From positions 124,001-188,000 of the forward strand of contig JADJQX010000006.1 in assembly GCA_016712525.1 (NCBI GenBank): a DNA stretch of 64,000 nt. The letters are read 5' to 3'. The stretch is from Myxococcales bacterium. GTDB taxonomy: Bacteria > Myxococcota_A > Polyangia > Polyangiales > Polyangiaceae. Shown piece by piece: positions 23,218 to 32,127 of this stretch; position 1 is the first letter of the stretch, and each line of letters opens with the position of its first letter. A program made the translations under genes and the position numbers. The notes under the pieces are model-generated. The model searched no databases and was not told the origin of the DNA. It worked only from the letters and a program-made list of their open reading frames with translations.

Positions 23218-26136
23218 ATGCGATCCGCCCCCCGAAAGCTCGGCCTCGCGCTCGTCGCTCTCGCGCTCGTGTCGTCCCTCGCGCGCCCCTCCGCCGCCGA
23301 CGACGTCGCCGACGAGGCCGACCTCCAGTTTCGCCTCGCCGCGCGCAAGTACGAGACCGCCGACTACCAGGGAGCGCTCGAGCACTTCCTCGCGTCGAAC
23401 CGGCTCGTCCCCAACAAGAACGTCGTCTTCAACATCGCGCGCACGTACGAGCAGCTGAAGCAGCCCGCCGACGCGTACCGCTACTACCAACGCGCGCTCG
23501 AGGGCGAGACCGACGCGGGCGCTCAGAAGCGCATCCAAGAGGCGCTCGCGCGCATTCGCCCGCTCGTGTCGGTGGTGCGCGTCGTGTCGAGCCCGCCGGG
23601 CGCCACCGTGTACCTCGATCGGAAAGACCTCGGCGCGCGCGGCCAGACGCCGCTCGTCTTGGCCGTCCCTGCGGGAAAATACACGTTCCTCGGCGAGCTC
23701 GCGGGGCACGAGTCGGGCAAGGCCGAGGCCGTCGAGCTGCGCCAAGGGAGCGAGACCGAGGTGCGCATCCCGCTCGTCCCGATCTACGGGACGCTCGTGC
23801 TCGGCGGCGAGGCGGGCGCCGAGGTACGCGACGGCGTCGACGCGACGAGTGTACTCTGCACTATTCCGTGCAGCGTGAAGGTGCCGGTCGGAAAGCACGT
23901 GCTCCGGATCACGAAGGCCGGGTTCGAGCCGTCCGACACCGTGGTCGACGTGGCCGCCAACAGCACGGTGCAGGTGCGCCCTCGGCTCGACGCCGTCTAC
24001 GGCACGCTGCTCGTCGCGTCCGACGTGCGCGACGCCCTCGTCACGGTCGACGGGAAGGCAGAAGGTTACACGCCCGCCGTGCTCACGCTCCCCGTGGGCG
24101 AGCACGAGGTGAAGGTCACCAAGTTCGGATACGAGCCTCATAACCGTAAGGTTTTGCTCAAGAAAGGCGCGCAGACCCAGGTCGAGGCCGAGCTCGTCCA
24201 GGCCAACGAGGTCGCCGCGGCGTCACGCTCGCTCGAGTCGGCCGAGAGCGCGCCCGCGTCGGTCACCATCATCAGCGGCGCCGAGCTCCGCGCCATGGGG
24301 TACCCCACCATCGCCGAGGCGGTCCGCGGCATCCGCGGTATGTACGTGTCCGACGACGGCTCCTACGAGACGGTCGGTGTGCGCGGGTTCTCGCGCCCGG
24401 GCGACTACGGGAACCGCGTGCTCGTCACGATCGATGGGCAGCCCACGAACGACAACTACGCCGGGAGCTCGCTCGTCGGCTTCGACGGCCGCGTCGACTT
24501 GGACGACGTGGAGCGCATCGAGATCGTGCGAGGCCCGGGCTCGGTCGTGTACGGCACGGGTGCGTTCTTCGGCGTCATCAACTTGGTCACGCGGAGCCGC
24601 CAAGTCCGCACCCACGCGGAGCTCGCGGGGGGCACGGCGCTGAACGGTGCCGGACGCGCGCGCGCTACGGCGGTGCTCCGGCTCGCGGAGGACGCGGGCG
24701 TCTGGACGAGCGTGGCGCTCGCTCGCGGGGCCGGTAGAGACTACTTTTTCCCCGAGTACCGGGCCGACGCGACCTCGCCCAACCCCCAGCTCGACGCGTC
24801 CGGGCAGCCTTCGACGGGCGTCGTGCGCGACTCGGACGGCTTCAGCGCGGGCACGTTGAGCGGTCGCGCGTGGTGGCGCTCTCTCACGGTGCAGACGTTC
24901 TACACCACGCGCGCGAAGGCGTTCCCGACGGGCGGCTTCGAGTCGACGCCGGGAGATCCGCGCAGCAAGCTCCGCGATACTCGCGGGTTCGTCGAGCTCC
25001 GGTTCGAGCCCAAGCTCGGGCAGTCCGTCGAGAGCCTCACGCGCGTGCACGGCAACGTCTACCGCTTCTACGGCACCTACGGCGCCGAGCCCCCCTCGGG
25101 CCTGTCCACCGAGTACTTCATCGGGCGGTGGCTCGGCGGCGAGCAGCGTTTCGTCATCAAGCCCACCGACTCGCTCAAGCTCACGGTGGGTGCCGAGGTC
25201 ATCGGTCACCTCCACGCCCGCCAGACGTCGGCCGACGAAACGGCGGTGTACACGGATCGCAACGACCCCTTCGCCAACGTTGCCGGCTACCTCGTGGGCG
25301 ACGTGCTCCCCGCGAAGGGCGTGAAGATCTCGGCCGGAGCGCGCTTCGACTACTACTCGAACGTGAAGCTCGACGCCGTCGGCGCCACGAACCCGCGCCT
25401 CGCGCTCCTCTTCGACACCTGGAAGGGCGGGAAAATCAAGGTCCTCGGCGGCAAGGCGTTTCGATCGCCGAGCATCTACGAGCTGCACTCTTCCGGCAAC
25501 GACAGGCTCCCGGCCGCCGAGCTCAAGCCGGAGCAGGTCGTGTCGGGCGAGCTCGAGGTGTCCCACAGGTTCACGCCGACCGTGGTCGGTATCGTTGCAG
25601 GATACACGAACTACGTCTCGAACCTCATCGAGCTCAAGTCGGTGGGCGTCGATCAGATCCGCTACGAGAACAGCTCCGCGCCGGTGCTCGTCGTCGGCGG
25701 CGAGGCCGAGGTCCGGCGTGACTTTTTGCAGGGGTTCATGGCCGGCGCCACCGTCTCCGTGCAGAAGGCCCAGTACCTCGACGCGCCCGAGCTCCGGAAG
25801 GTGCCGAACTCTCCCTACGTGCTCGGCTCGCTGAAGGGTGCGGCTCCCATCGTCGGAAAGTCCCTCATGGCGATGGCCCGTGTCTCGGTCGAGGGGCCAC
25901 GCTTCGACACGTTCACGGGCACGACCGACGTCGAGCCCCAGCTCCAGTCGCGCTTCGGCGTGGTGGGCGATCTCGTGTTCTCGGGCGAGATCGACAAGCT
26001 CTCCGCGCGCTACACCGTCGGCGTCTACAACGTGGCCGACTCGCGCTACGAGGCCGCGCCGAGCCGAGAGTACCGCCAGCGCTTCTTCCTCATGAACGGG
26101 CGTACCTTCTTGGCGAACGTGGCCGTGAGCTTCTGA
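23218..26136 (+). CDS. TonB-dependent outer-membrane receptor with N-terminal TPR and PEGA domains
   Basis: A 972-residue protein. Signal peptide to about 26 (P-S-A-A-D-D); TPR-like repeats at about 30-115; three PEGA-type beta domains at about 118-180, 188-253 and 255-320 (each with P-x-G-x-(H/Y) near the end); then the plug domain at about 340-455 (V-T-I-I-S-G-A-E-L; V-R-G-F; V-L-V-T-I-D-G; V-Y-G-T-G-A) and a 22-strand-type barrel to the C-terminal Phe. ATG 23218 follows AAGGTAGGGG and gives the signal. TonB receptors take up siderophores, vitamins or sugars. The TPR-PEGA extension is not the usual N-terminal signalling domain. No TonB/ExbBD genes are nearby. It directly follows a Ser/Thr kinase gene. 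Confidence 0.9.
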   Translation: MRSAPRKLGLALVALALVSSLARPSAADDVADEADLQFRLAARKYETADYQGALEHFLASNRLVPNKNVVFNIARTYEQLKQPADAYRYYQRALEGETDAGAQKRIQEALARIRPLVSVVRVVSSPPGATVYLDRKDLGARGQTPLVLAVPAGKYTFLGELAGHESGKAEAVELRQGSETEVRIPLVPIYGTLVLGGEAGAEVRDGVDATSVLCTIPCSVKVPVGKHVLRITKAGFEPSDTVVDVAANSTVQVRPRLDAVYGTLLVASDVRDALVTVDGKAEGYTPAVLTLPVGEHEVKVTKFGYEPHNRKVLLKKGAQTQVEAELVQANEVAAASRSLESAESAPASVTIISGAELRAMGYPTIAEAVRGIRGMYVSDDGSYETVGVRGFSRPGDYGNRVLVTIDGQPTNDNYAGSSLVGFDGRVDLDDVERIEIVRGPGSVVYGTGAFFGVINLVTRSRQVRTHAELAGGTALNGAGRARATAVLRLAEDAGVWTSVALARGAGRDYFFPEYRADATSPNPQLDASGQPSTGVVRDSDGFSAGTLSGRAWWRSLTVQTFYTTRAKAFPTGGFESTPGDPRSKLRDTRGFVELRFEPKLGQSVESLTRVHGNVYRFYGTYGAEPPSGLSTEYFIGRWLGGEQRFVIKPTDSLKLTVGAEVIGHLHARQTSADETAVYTDRNDPFANVAGYLVGDVLPAKGVKISAGARFDYYSNVKLDAVGATNPRLALLFDTWKGGKIKVLGGKAFRSPSIYELHSSGNDRLPAAELKPEQVVSGELEVSHRFTPTVVGIVAGYTNYVSNLIELKSVGVDQIRYENSSAPVLVVGGEAEVRRDFLQGFMAGATVSVQKAQYLDAPELRKVPNSPYVLGSLKGAAPIVGKSLMAMARVSVEGPRFDTFTGTTDVEPQLQSRFGVVGDLVFSGEIDKLSARYTVGVYNVADSRYEAAPSREYRQRFFLMNGRTFLANVAVSF

Positions 26137-26288
26137 GCGCGCCCGCCTTTTCGGCACGGGTTCCAAGCGCGCTGGAAAGATCGCTCCTCACGGTAATCAT
26201 GGGGCGCTGAACCGGCGTACATCGCCGCGAGGGGACGTGCACACGGCGAGGACGTGACCGTTCCTTCGTCCTTCCTGGGCCGCGCGAT

Positions 26289-26307
26289 TCTCGCTACCTT
26301 AGCGAGA
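26289..26307 (+). promoter_or_regulatory. Hairpin immediately upstream of the cpaB start codon
   Basis: TCTCGCTA (26289-26296) and TAGCGAGA (26300-26307) form a perfect 8-bp stem with a three-base loop, six bases before the ATG. The only purine-rich ribosome-binding candidate (GCGAGA) is in the right arm, so the hairpin could limit translation or bind a protein. Confidence 0.5.
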
Positions 26308-26312
26308 CCCCC

Positions 26313-27116
26313 ATGAATCGCCGCGCCTTCGCCATCGCTCTCGTCGTCGGCATCCTTGGCATCTTCTTGCTGTTCCTCTACCAGCGGCGCTTCGAGGTCG
26401 AGGCCTCGGGTGGTGAGCGCATCCGTGTGCTCACGGTCATCAAGCAGGTCGATCGAGGCAAGCCGCTCACCGACGACAACATCGCCACACGCGAGATCCC
26501 GATCGCGTACATCGAAGAGCGCTCGGTCAAAGAGGCCGAAAAGTCGAAGATCCTGAACCTGCGCGTCGGCACCACGGTGAAGGCCGGGCAGACGCTCATG
26601 TGGACCGACCTCGCCAGCGCGAACGAAGATCGCAAAGAGCTGAGCGTGCTCGTGCAGCCTGGCTACCGTGCGGTCAGCATCCGCACCGCCAAGGAAGACT
26701 CGAGCATCGCGCTCATCCGCCCGGGCGACTACGTCGACGTCATCGGCGTCCTCGGGGCCGGCAGCAGCATGTCCGAGGCGAAGGCGTCGGTCGTGCTCCT
26801 CCAGCGCATCCTCGTGCTCGCGACCGGGCTCGATACCTCGGTCGAGGCGAGCGAAGGGCGCGACAAGACCGCCGACCGCGAGAACCTCCTCACGCTGTCG
26901 CTCACGCTCCCCGAGGCGCAGATCCTCGCGCTCGCGGCCGAGCGTGGGCGCCTCGCGGTGGCCGTGCGTAACCCCGAGGACAACAAGACCACGGCGGGCC
27001 TCGTCGACATCAACATGGATGCCATCCTGAAGCCCGAGCAGCGGGCGACCATTCCCGGAGTGCGCACGCCGAAGGGCCCGACGGTCATCGGTGGTGGCGG
27101 AGGACAAAACCAGTGA
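26313..27116 (+). CDS. cpaB: Tad pilus assembly protein CpaB/RcpC
   Basis: A 267-residue protein anchored by an N-terminal membrane helix (about 5-22), followed by an SAF domain (about 38-105, with G-K-P-L-T-D-D-N-I-A) and the RcpC/CpaB domain (R-A-V-S-I-R-T...R-P-G-D-Y-V-D-V-I). CpaB sits in the periplasm next to the secretin and may contact peptidoglycan. The C-terminus ends in a Gly-rich tail. First gene of the second Tad block; its stop overlaps the cpaC start. Translation may depend on the upstream hairpin. Confidence 0.92.
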   Translation: MNRRAFAIALVVGILGIFLLFLYQRRFEVEASGGERIRVLTVIKQVDRGKPLTDDNIATREIPIAYIEERSVKEAEKSKILNLRVGTTVKAGQTLMWTDLASANEDRKELSVLVQPGYRAVSIRTAKEDSSIALIRPGDYVDVIGVLGAGSSMSEAKASVVLLQRILVLATGLDTSVEASEGRDKTADRENLLTLSLTLPEAQILALAAERGRLAVAVRNPEDNKTTAGLVDINMDAILKPEQRATIPGVRTPKGPTVIGGGGGQNQ

Positions 27117-28447
27117 AGCTTCTCTCGAAGCGCGGGCTCTCTCGCGCACAAGGTATCCTCGCTCTCGTGCTCGCGGCCTCCGCCGCGGCGGGCGTCGTCG
27201 TCGTCCCCAGGTCCTCGTACGCGCAGAGTGTGAAGCGCGAGGACATCGCCCTCGCGATCGGCGAGACCAAGACCATCTCCGCGGTCGGCATCGACCAGTA
27301 CACCGAGGGCCAGTCGGGCATCGTGAGCACCCAGCTCACCGACGACAAAACCCAGTTCGTCATCCGCGCGGTCAAGCCCGGCAACACGACGCTGCTCCTC
27401 ATCCGAAAGGACAAGTCGCAGGTCACCTACGACATCTCCGTCGCTCAGCGCCCGCCTGCGGTCGTCGAGAAGGAGCTCCAGCAGCTCCTCGAGGGCATCC
27501 CCGGCATTCGTGTCCGCCGCGTCGGTGGCCGCGTCTTCATCGAGGGTGGCGTCACGAGCGAAGCCGACGCGAAGCGCATCACCCAGATCGCCTCGCTCTA
27601 CCAGGGCCAGGTCGAGTCGGTCGTGACGGTGGGGCAGGGCGCCGCCGACCGTAAGCTCTTGATGCGACTCGACTTTTACTTCGTCCAGTACGAGAAGACC
27701 TGGAACTACACGGTCGGCATCGGGTGGCCCGCGTCGATCGGTGGGCAGAGCGGGCAGGGTGGCGAGATCATCCAAAGCCGCATCGACTTCGACTTCATCT
27801 CGAAGACCGCGACGCGCGCCGAGGCGAGCATCGTGAACCAGCCCATGCCGAGGCTCGACATCGGGTCGCGCTACGGCTGGCTCCGCGTGCTCAAGCAGTC
27901 CACGGTCATCACGTCGAACGGCTCCGAGGCCACGTTCCAGAGCGGCGGCGAGCAGAACTTCCAGCAGGTCACGGCCAACGCCATCGGCCTCGTGAAGGTG
28001 CAGTTCGGCACGAACGTCACCGTGCTCCCGCGCTACGACGTGAACAGCAAGGACGTCGAAATCAAGCTCAACGCCGACGTGGCCGACCTCACACCCGCCG
28101 CGTCGGGCACGGTGCCGGGTCGCGCCACCACGAAGCTCGAGACGCTCGTCACCCTCAAGCTCGGTCAGGCGCTGGTGCTCTCCGGCATCAAGACCCAGAC
28201 GCGCCGCCGCGACAGCGTGGGCCTCCCCGGGCTCGCGCAAATCCCCATCGTCGGAGCCCTCTTCGGCAGCCAACGCTGGGACAACTCCGAGACCGAAGGC
28301 GCCGTCTTCATCATCCCGAGCGTCGTCGACTCGGTGCCCAAGAGCTCGCTCGAGATCATCAACAACGCCCTCAACAGCTTCAAGGACTACGCAGGCGACA
28401 TCGACAACGTCGAGGCATTCCCGAAGGTGCCGCCCTCGGCCAAGTAG
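27113..28447 (+). CDS. cpaC: Tad outer-membrane secretin CpaC/RcpA
   Basis: A 444-residue secretin with signal peptide to about 38 (S-S-Y-A-Q), the pilus-assembly N-terminal domain (about 42-115, with K-P-G-N-T-T-L-L), a BON-like segment (about 120-180, V-F-I-E-G-G-V-T-S) and the secretin core (about 190-420) ending with G-L-P-G-L-A-Q-I-P-I-V-G-A-L-F. It forms the outer-membrane channel of the Tad apparatus. Starts at GTG 27113 overlapping the cpaB stop, with GGAGG upstream. Length is usual for CpaC. Confidence 0.93.
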   Translation: MKLLSKRGLSRAQGILALVLAASAAAGVVVVPRSSYAQSVKREDIALAIGETKTISAVGIDQYTEGQSGIVSTQLTDDKTQFVIRAVKPGNTTLLLIRKDKSQVTYDISVAQRPPAVVEKELQQLLEGIPGIRVRRVGGRVFIEGGVTSEADAKRITQIASLYQGQVESVVTVGQGAADRKLLMRLDFYFVQYEKTWNYTVGIGWPASIGGQSGQGGEIIQSRIDFDFISKTATRAEASIVNQPMPRLDIGSRYGWLRVLKQSTVITSNGSEATFQSGGEQNFQQVTANAIGLVKVQFGTNVTVLPRYDVNSKDVEIKLNADVADLTPAASGTVPGRATTKLETLVTLKLGQALVLSGIKTQTRRRDSVGLPGLAQIPIVGALFGSQRWDNSETEGAVFIIPSVVDSVPKSSLEIINNALNSFKDYAGDIDNVEAFPKVPPSAK

Positions 28448-28464
28448 GCCGGTGCAAGGAGCTC

Positions 28465-30264
28465 ATGACCGCGGTACGGGTGCTCATTCAGTCCGAGTCC
28501 CAGGGGCAGCGCCAAGAGACGATGCCCGTGAATGGGCCGATCTCCATCGGGCGACACGCACAATGTGTGCTTCGTCTCGATAGCGATCTCGTCTCGCGCC
28601 AGCACGCGGTCGTGCAAATCGGTCCTCAGTCGATCCTCGTCGAGGACGTGTCGACGAACGGCACCCTCGCGGGGGGCGTGCTCTTGCGGCGCGAGGCGAT
28701 CGAGGTGCCGTTCGGTACACCGGTCGTCCTCGGGGACTTCACCGTCGCGTTCTTCCCGCTCGAGGCCGCGCCCCCTCCGCCCCCTCCGCTCCCGAGCGGG
28801 AGCCGCAGCCGCGCTCCGGGTCCGCCCGGTCCTCCCGGTCCGCCGCCTCCTCCCATGGCGCCCCCGATGCGCGCCGGAGGTGGGCTCGCGCCGCCCATCC
28901 CGCCGCCGATGCCTCCGGGGGCACACGGTGGTCAGCCCGCGAACCCCGCGCTCCAAGCGCAGCTCATGCCCTCGCGCCCGAAGGACGAGGCGCGTAAAAA
29001 AGAGGTCGAGCTCCGCCGCGACATCCACAAGGCGCTGCTCGAGCACCTCGACCTCGCGACGATCGACGCGAAGAAGCTCGACGATCCGTCGATGCGCCCG
29101 AAGGTCCTCTCGGCGCTCCGCACCATCGTCGGCAACATGGCGATGCGCATCCCCCCCGAGGTCGATCGGGACGCGCTCATCGGCGAGCTCTCGGACGAGG
29201 CGCTCGGTCTCGGCCCGCTCGAGCGGTTCTTATCCGACCCGAAGGTCAGCGAGATCATGGTCGTCGATCCGAACACCATCTACATCGAAGATGGCGGAAA
29301 GCTCCGGCTCTCCGAGGCTCGGTTCACGGACGACGAGCGTGTGCGCGCGGTCATCGAGCGCATCGTCACGCCCCTCGGCCGCCGCATCGACGAGTCTTCT
29401 CCGCTCGTCGACGCGCGCCTCAAGGACGGCTCCCGCGTGAACGCGGTCATCAAGCCGATCGCGCTCCGTGGCGCGTGCATCACGATCCGAAAATTCTCGA
29501 AGGTGCCGCTCACCCTCGAGAAGCTCACGGGCTACGGCTCGATCACCCAGCAGATGGGGCGCTTCCTGACCCGCTGCGTGGTCGCCAAAAAGAACATCGT
29601 CATCTCTGGCGGTACGGGCTCCGGAAAGACGACCCTGCTCAACGTGCTCTCGGCCTCGATTCCCGAGGAAGATCGCATCGTTACCATCGAAGACGCCGCC
29701 GAGCTCCAGCTCCAGCAGCCGCACGTCGTGTCGCTCGAGACGCGCCCCCCGAACCTCGAGGGCCGAGGCGAGTACACGATCCGCGACCTCGTGAAGAACG
29801 CGCTCCGTATGCGCCCCGACCGCATCGTCGTCGGCGAGTGCCGTGGCGGCGAGGCGCTCGACATGCTCCAGGCCATGAACACCGGCCACGACGGCTCGAT
29901 GACCACGACGCACGCGAACTCACCGCGCGAGGCCATCGCGCGCCTCGAGACGCTGGTGCTCATGTCGGGCCTCGATCTCCCGGTGCGCGCCATCCGCGAG
30001 CAGATCGCGGGCAGCGTGAACATCATCGTCCAGCAGAGCCGCCTCTCGGACGGCTCGCGTAAGGTCACGGCGATCTCGGAGGTCGTGGGCATCGAACGGG
30101 ACACGTCCGAAATCGAGCTCCGGCCCATCTTCCAGTTCGTGCGCACGGGCACGGGCCCCGGTGGCAAGGTCATCGGCGAGTTCCGCGCCACCGGCTATTT
30201 GCCTTCGTTCCTCGATGTTTTCATCGTCATGGGGCTCGTGAAGCCTGGGGAGCCATTCGTATGA
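28465..30264 (+). CDS. tadA: Tad secretion ATPase TadA/CpaF with N-terminal FHA domain
   Basis: A 599-residue fusion. An FHA domain at about 22-95 keeps the phosphothreonine-binding residues (S-I-G-R-H, S-R-Q-H, S-T-N-G-T). A Pro-rich linker (about 100-165) leads to the CpaF-type ATPase with Walker A G-G-T-G-S-G-K-T-T, Walker B R-I-V-V-G-E-C-R-G-G-E and the H-A-N-S-P His box. AAGGAGCTC precedes ATG 28465. The ATPase powers filament assembly; the FHA domain should bring it under Ser/Thr kinase control. FHA-fused TadA proteins are known from myxobacterial Kil-type Tad systems. Its stop overlaps tadB. A second TadA lies at 33651. Confidence 0.95.
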   Translation: MTAVRVLIQSESQGQRQETMPVNGPISIGRHAQCVLRLDSDLVSRQHAVVQIGPQSILVEDVSTNGTLAGGVLLRREAIEVPFGTPVVLGDFTVAFFPLEAAPPPPPPLPSGSRSRAPGPPGPPGPPPPPMAPPMRAGGGLAPPIPPPMPPGAHGGQPANPALQAQLMPSRPKDEARKKEVELRRDIHKALLEHLDLATIDAKKLDDPSMRPKVLSALRTIVGNMAMRIPPEVDRDALIGELSDEALGLGPLERFLSDPKVSEIMVVDPNTIYIEDGGKLRLSEARFTDDERVRAVIERIVTPLGRRIDESSPLVDARLKDGSRVNAVIKPIALRGACITIRKFSKVPLTLEKLTGYGSITQQMGRFLTRCVVAKKNIVISGGTGSGKTTLLNVLSASIPEEDRIVTIEDAAELQLQQPHVVSLETRPPNLEGRGEYTIRDLVKNALRMRPDRIVVGECRGGEALDMLQAMNTGHDGSMTTTHANSPREAIARLETLVLMSGLDLPVRAIREQIAGSVNIIVQQSRLSDGSRKVTAISEVVGIERDTSEIELRPIFQFVRTGTGPGGKVIGEFRATGYLPSFLDVFIVMGLVKPGEPFV

Positions 30265-31142
30265 TGAGCGGAAAATTGGGCGTGGCTCCGATGACGGAGA
30301 TGCTCAAGTGGGCGAGCGCCGGGGTGACCGGTCTCGGTCTGTTCGTCGCCACGTGGGCCGCGGCGGCCGACCAATCGGGGCCCGCGTACCGCTACTGGGC
30401 GCGGTACAACTCGCTCCTCGAGCAGAAGCTCCGGCCGATGTTCATCTTCATCCCGGGGCAGAACATCACCCTGGGGCAGCTCGCGGCCGCGTTCTTCTTG
30501 GTCACGGCCAACGTGCTCTTCTCGATCCCCATGTGGTACGCGGGGCTCGTCCTCATCGCCGTCGTGCCGCTCGTGTACATCGAGAATTTGAGGCGCAAAC
30601 GCGTCGAGGCGATCGAGGAGCAGCTCGACAACTTCATGCTCGCGCTCGCGAACGCGCTGAAGACCACGCCCAGCATCGGCGCGGCGCTCAACAACGTCGC
30701 CTCGGTCATCACCGATCCGATGCGCCAAGAGCTCGACCTCGCCCTCAAAGAAATGAAGGTCGGCTCCACGCTCGATCAGGCGCTCTTGCACATGGCGTCG
30801 CGCGTCGGTAGCCGGCAGCTCGACTCGGCGCTGTCGTCGGTGCTCATCGGTCGTCAGGTCGGCGGCAACTTGCCGCGCGTGCTCGAGTCGACGGCGAACA
30901 CCCTGCGCGAGATGCGGCGCCTCGAGGGCGTGGTCCGCACGAAGACGGCCGAGGGCAAGATGCAGCTCTGGGTCATCGCGCTCATGCCCTTCGGTCTGCT
31001 CGTGGGCTTGAACCAGCTCTGGCCGGGCTACTTCGATCCGCTCACGAAGACCCTCATCGGGTACATCATCAGCACTCTGTGCGTCATCGCCTGGGCGGCC
31101 GCCATCGTGCTCGCTCGCAAGGTTCTCGCGGTGGACATCTAA
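30261..31142 (+). CDS. tadB: Tad inner-membrane platform protein TadB
   Basis: A 293-residue polytopic protein of the GspF/T2SSF family. Membrane helices are visible at about 17-35, 70-105 and two at the C-terminus (about 235-290). The cytoplasmic F domain lies at about 115-230 (L-D-N-F-M-L-A-L-A-N-A-L-K). TadB and TadC form the platform on which the ATPase acts. Translationally coupled to the FHA-ATPase gene (ATGA overlap). An in-frame ATG one codon later could be the true start. Confidence 0.93.
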   Translation: MMSGKLGVAPMTEMLKWASAGVTGLGLFVATWAAAADQSGPAYRYWARYNSLLEQKLRPMFIFIPGQNITLGQLAAAFFLVTANVLFSIPMWYAGLVLIAVVPLVYIENLRRKRVEAIEEQLDNFMLALANALKTTPSIGAALNNVASVITDPMRQELDLALKEMKVGSTLDQALLHMASRVGSRQLDSALSSVLIGRQVGGNLPRVLESTANTLREMRRLEGVVRTKTAEGKMQLWVIALMPFGLLVGLNQLWPGYFDPLTKTLIGYIISTLCVIAWAAAIVLARKVLAVDI

Positions 31143-31145
31143 GCC

Positions 31146-32072
31146 ATGCAGCCCACGACCCAAGCCGCCCTCAGCACTCAGCTCCTCGTGCTCCGCTACA
31201 CGTGGATCGTCGCGCTCGCCGGCGCGATCGTCACGCTCGTGTACACGCTCCTCAGCGCGCCGACGCGCCAGGTGAGCCGGTACGGTCTCCGAGGCTTGAA
31301 GCGCCAGCGCGCCCTCGCCAACAACGACCTGTGGGCCACCGTCGAGCCGCTCGTCCGCTGGCTCGGCGTGCGTGTCTCGGGTATCCCGACCGAAGAGCAG
31401 CGCGCCGAGCTCGACAAGCAGATCGGCCTCGCCGGCGACTTCATGGGCATCACCGCGGACGAGTACATCGCGCTGTCCATTCTCTCCGCGGTCGGGGGGG
31501 GCATCGTCGGGCTCTTCGGCGGGTTCGTGCTCGACCTCGGAAACATTGCTGTTATCGCGGGGTTGGTCCTCGGTGGGTCACTTCCCTACATGCAGATCAG
31601 CGGTGAGGCGCAGGAGCGGCTCAAGTCCGTGAGCCGCGGTCTCCCGTACGTCATCGACCTCATGGCGCTCTCGATGGGCGCTGGCCTCGACTTCCCTGGC
31701 GCGGTTCGTCAGGTCGTCGAGAAGTCGAGCAACCCGAACGATCCCATCGTCGAAGAGTTCACCCTGGTTCTGCAGACGCTCAGCCTCGGTCGAACCCGCA
31801 AAGACTGCCTCCTCGAGTTCGCCACGCGTTGCCCGTGCGAGGCCGTCATCGAGTTCGTCAACTCGCTCGTCCAGGCCGAAGAGCGCGGCAACCCGGTCGC
31901 GGAGGTGCTCACCATCCAGGCCGGCGTGTCGCGCCAGCGCCGCAGCGTGCGCGCCGAAGAGTCGGCCGCGAAGGCAGGCGTGGCCATGGTCGGCCCCCTC
32001 ATGTTGGTGTTCTTCTGCGTGATGGGCCTTATCATGGGGCCGGCGATGATGAACCTCCAGAACGGTCTCTGA
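31146..32072 (+). CDS. tadC: Tad inner-membrane platform protein TadC
   Basis: A 308-residue polytopic protein with the T2SSF domain at about 165-290 (L-P-Y-V-I-D-L-M-A-L-S-M-G-A-G-L, then E-R-G-N-P-V-A-E-V-L). Membrane helices at about 18-38, 110-150 and 285-305. It is 3 bases after tadB and completes the platform pair. Length and order (A-B-C) match classical tad operons. Confidence 0.93.
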   Translation: MQPTTQAALSTQLLVLRYTWIVALAGAIVTLVYTLLSAPTRQVSRYGLRGLKRQRALANNDLWATVEPLVRWLGVRVSGIPTEEQRAELDKQIGLAGDFMGITADEYIALSILSAVGGGIVGLFGGFVLDLGNIAVIAGLVLGGSLPYMQISGEAQERLKSVSRGLPYVIDLMALSMGAGLDFPGAVRQVVEKSSNPNDPIVEEFTLVLQTLSLGRTRKDCLLEFATRCPCEAVIEFVNSLVQAEERGNPVAEVLTIQAGVSRQRRSVRAEESAAKAGVAMVGPLMLVFFCVMGLIMGPAMMNLQNGL

Positions 32073-32127
32073 TGCCGCCCGAGAGAGAGACCGACGTGCG
32101 CTACGCCAAGCGATCCCGGAGCAACCG

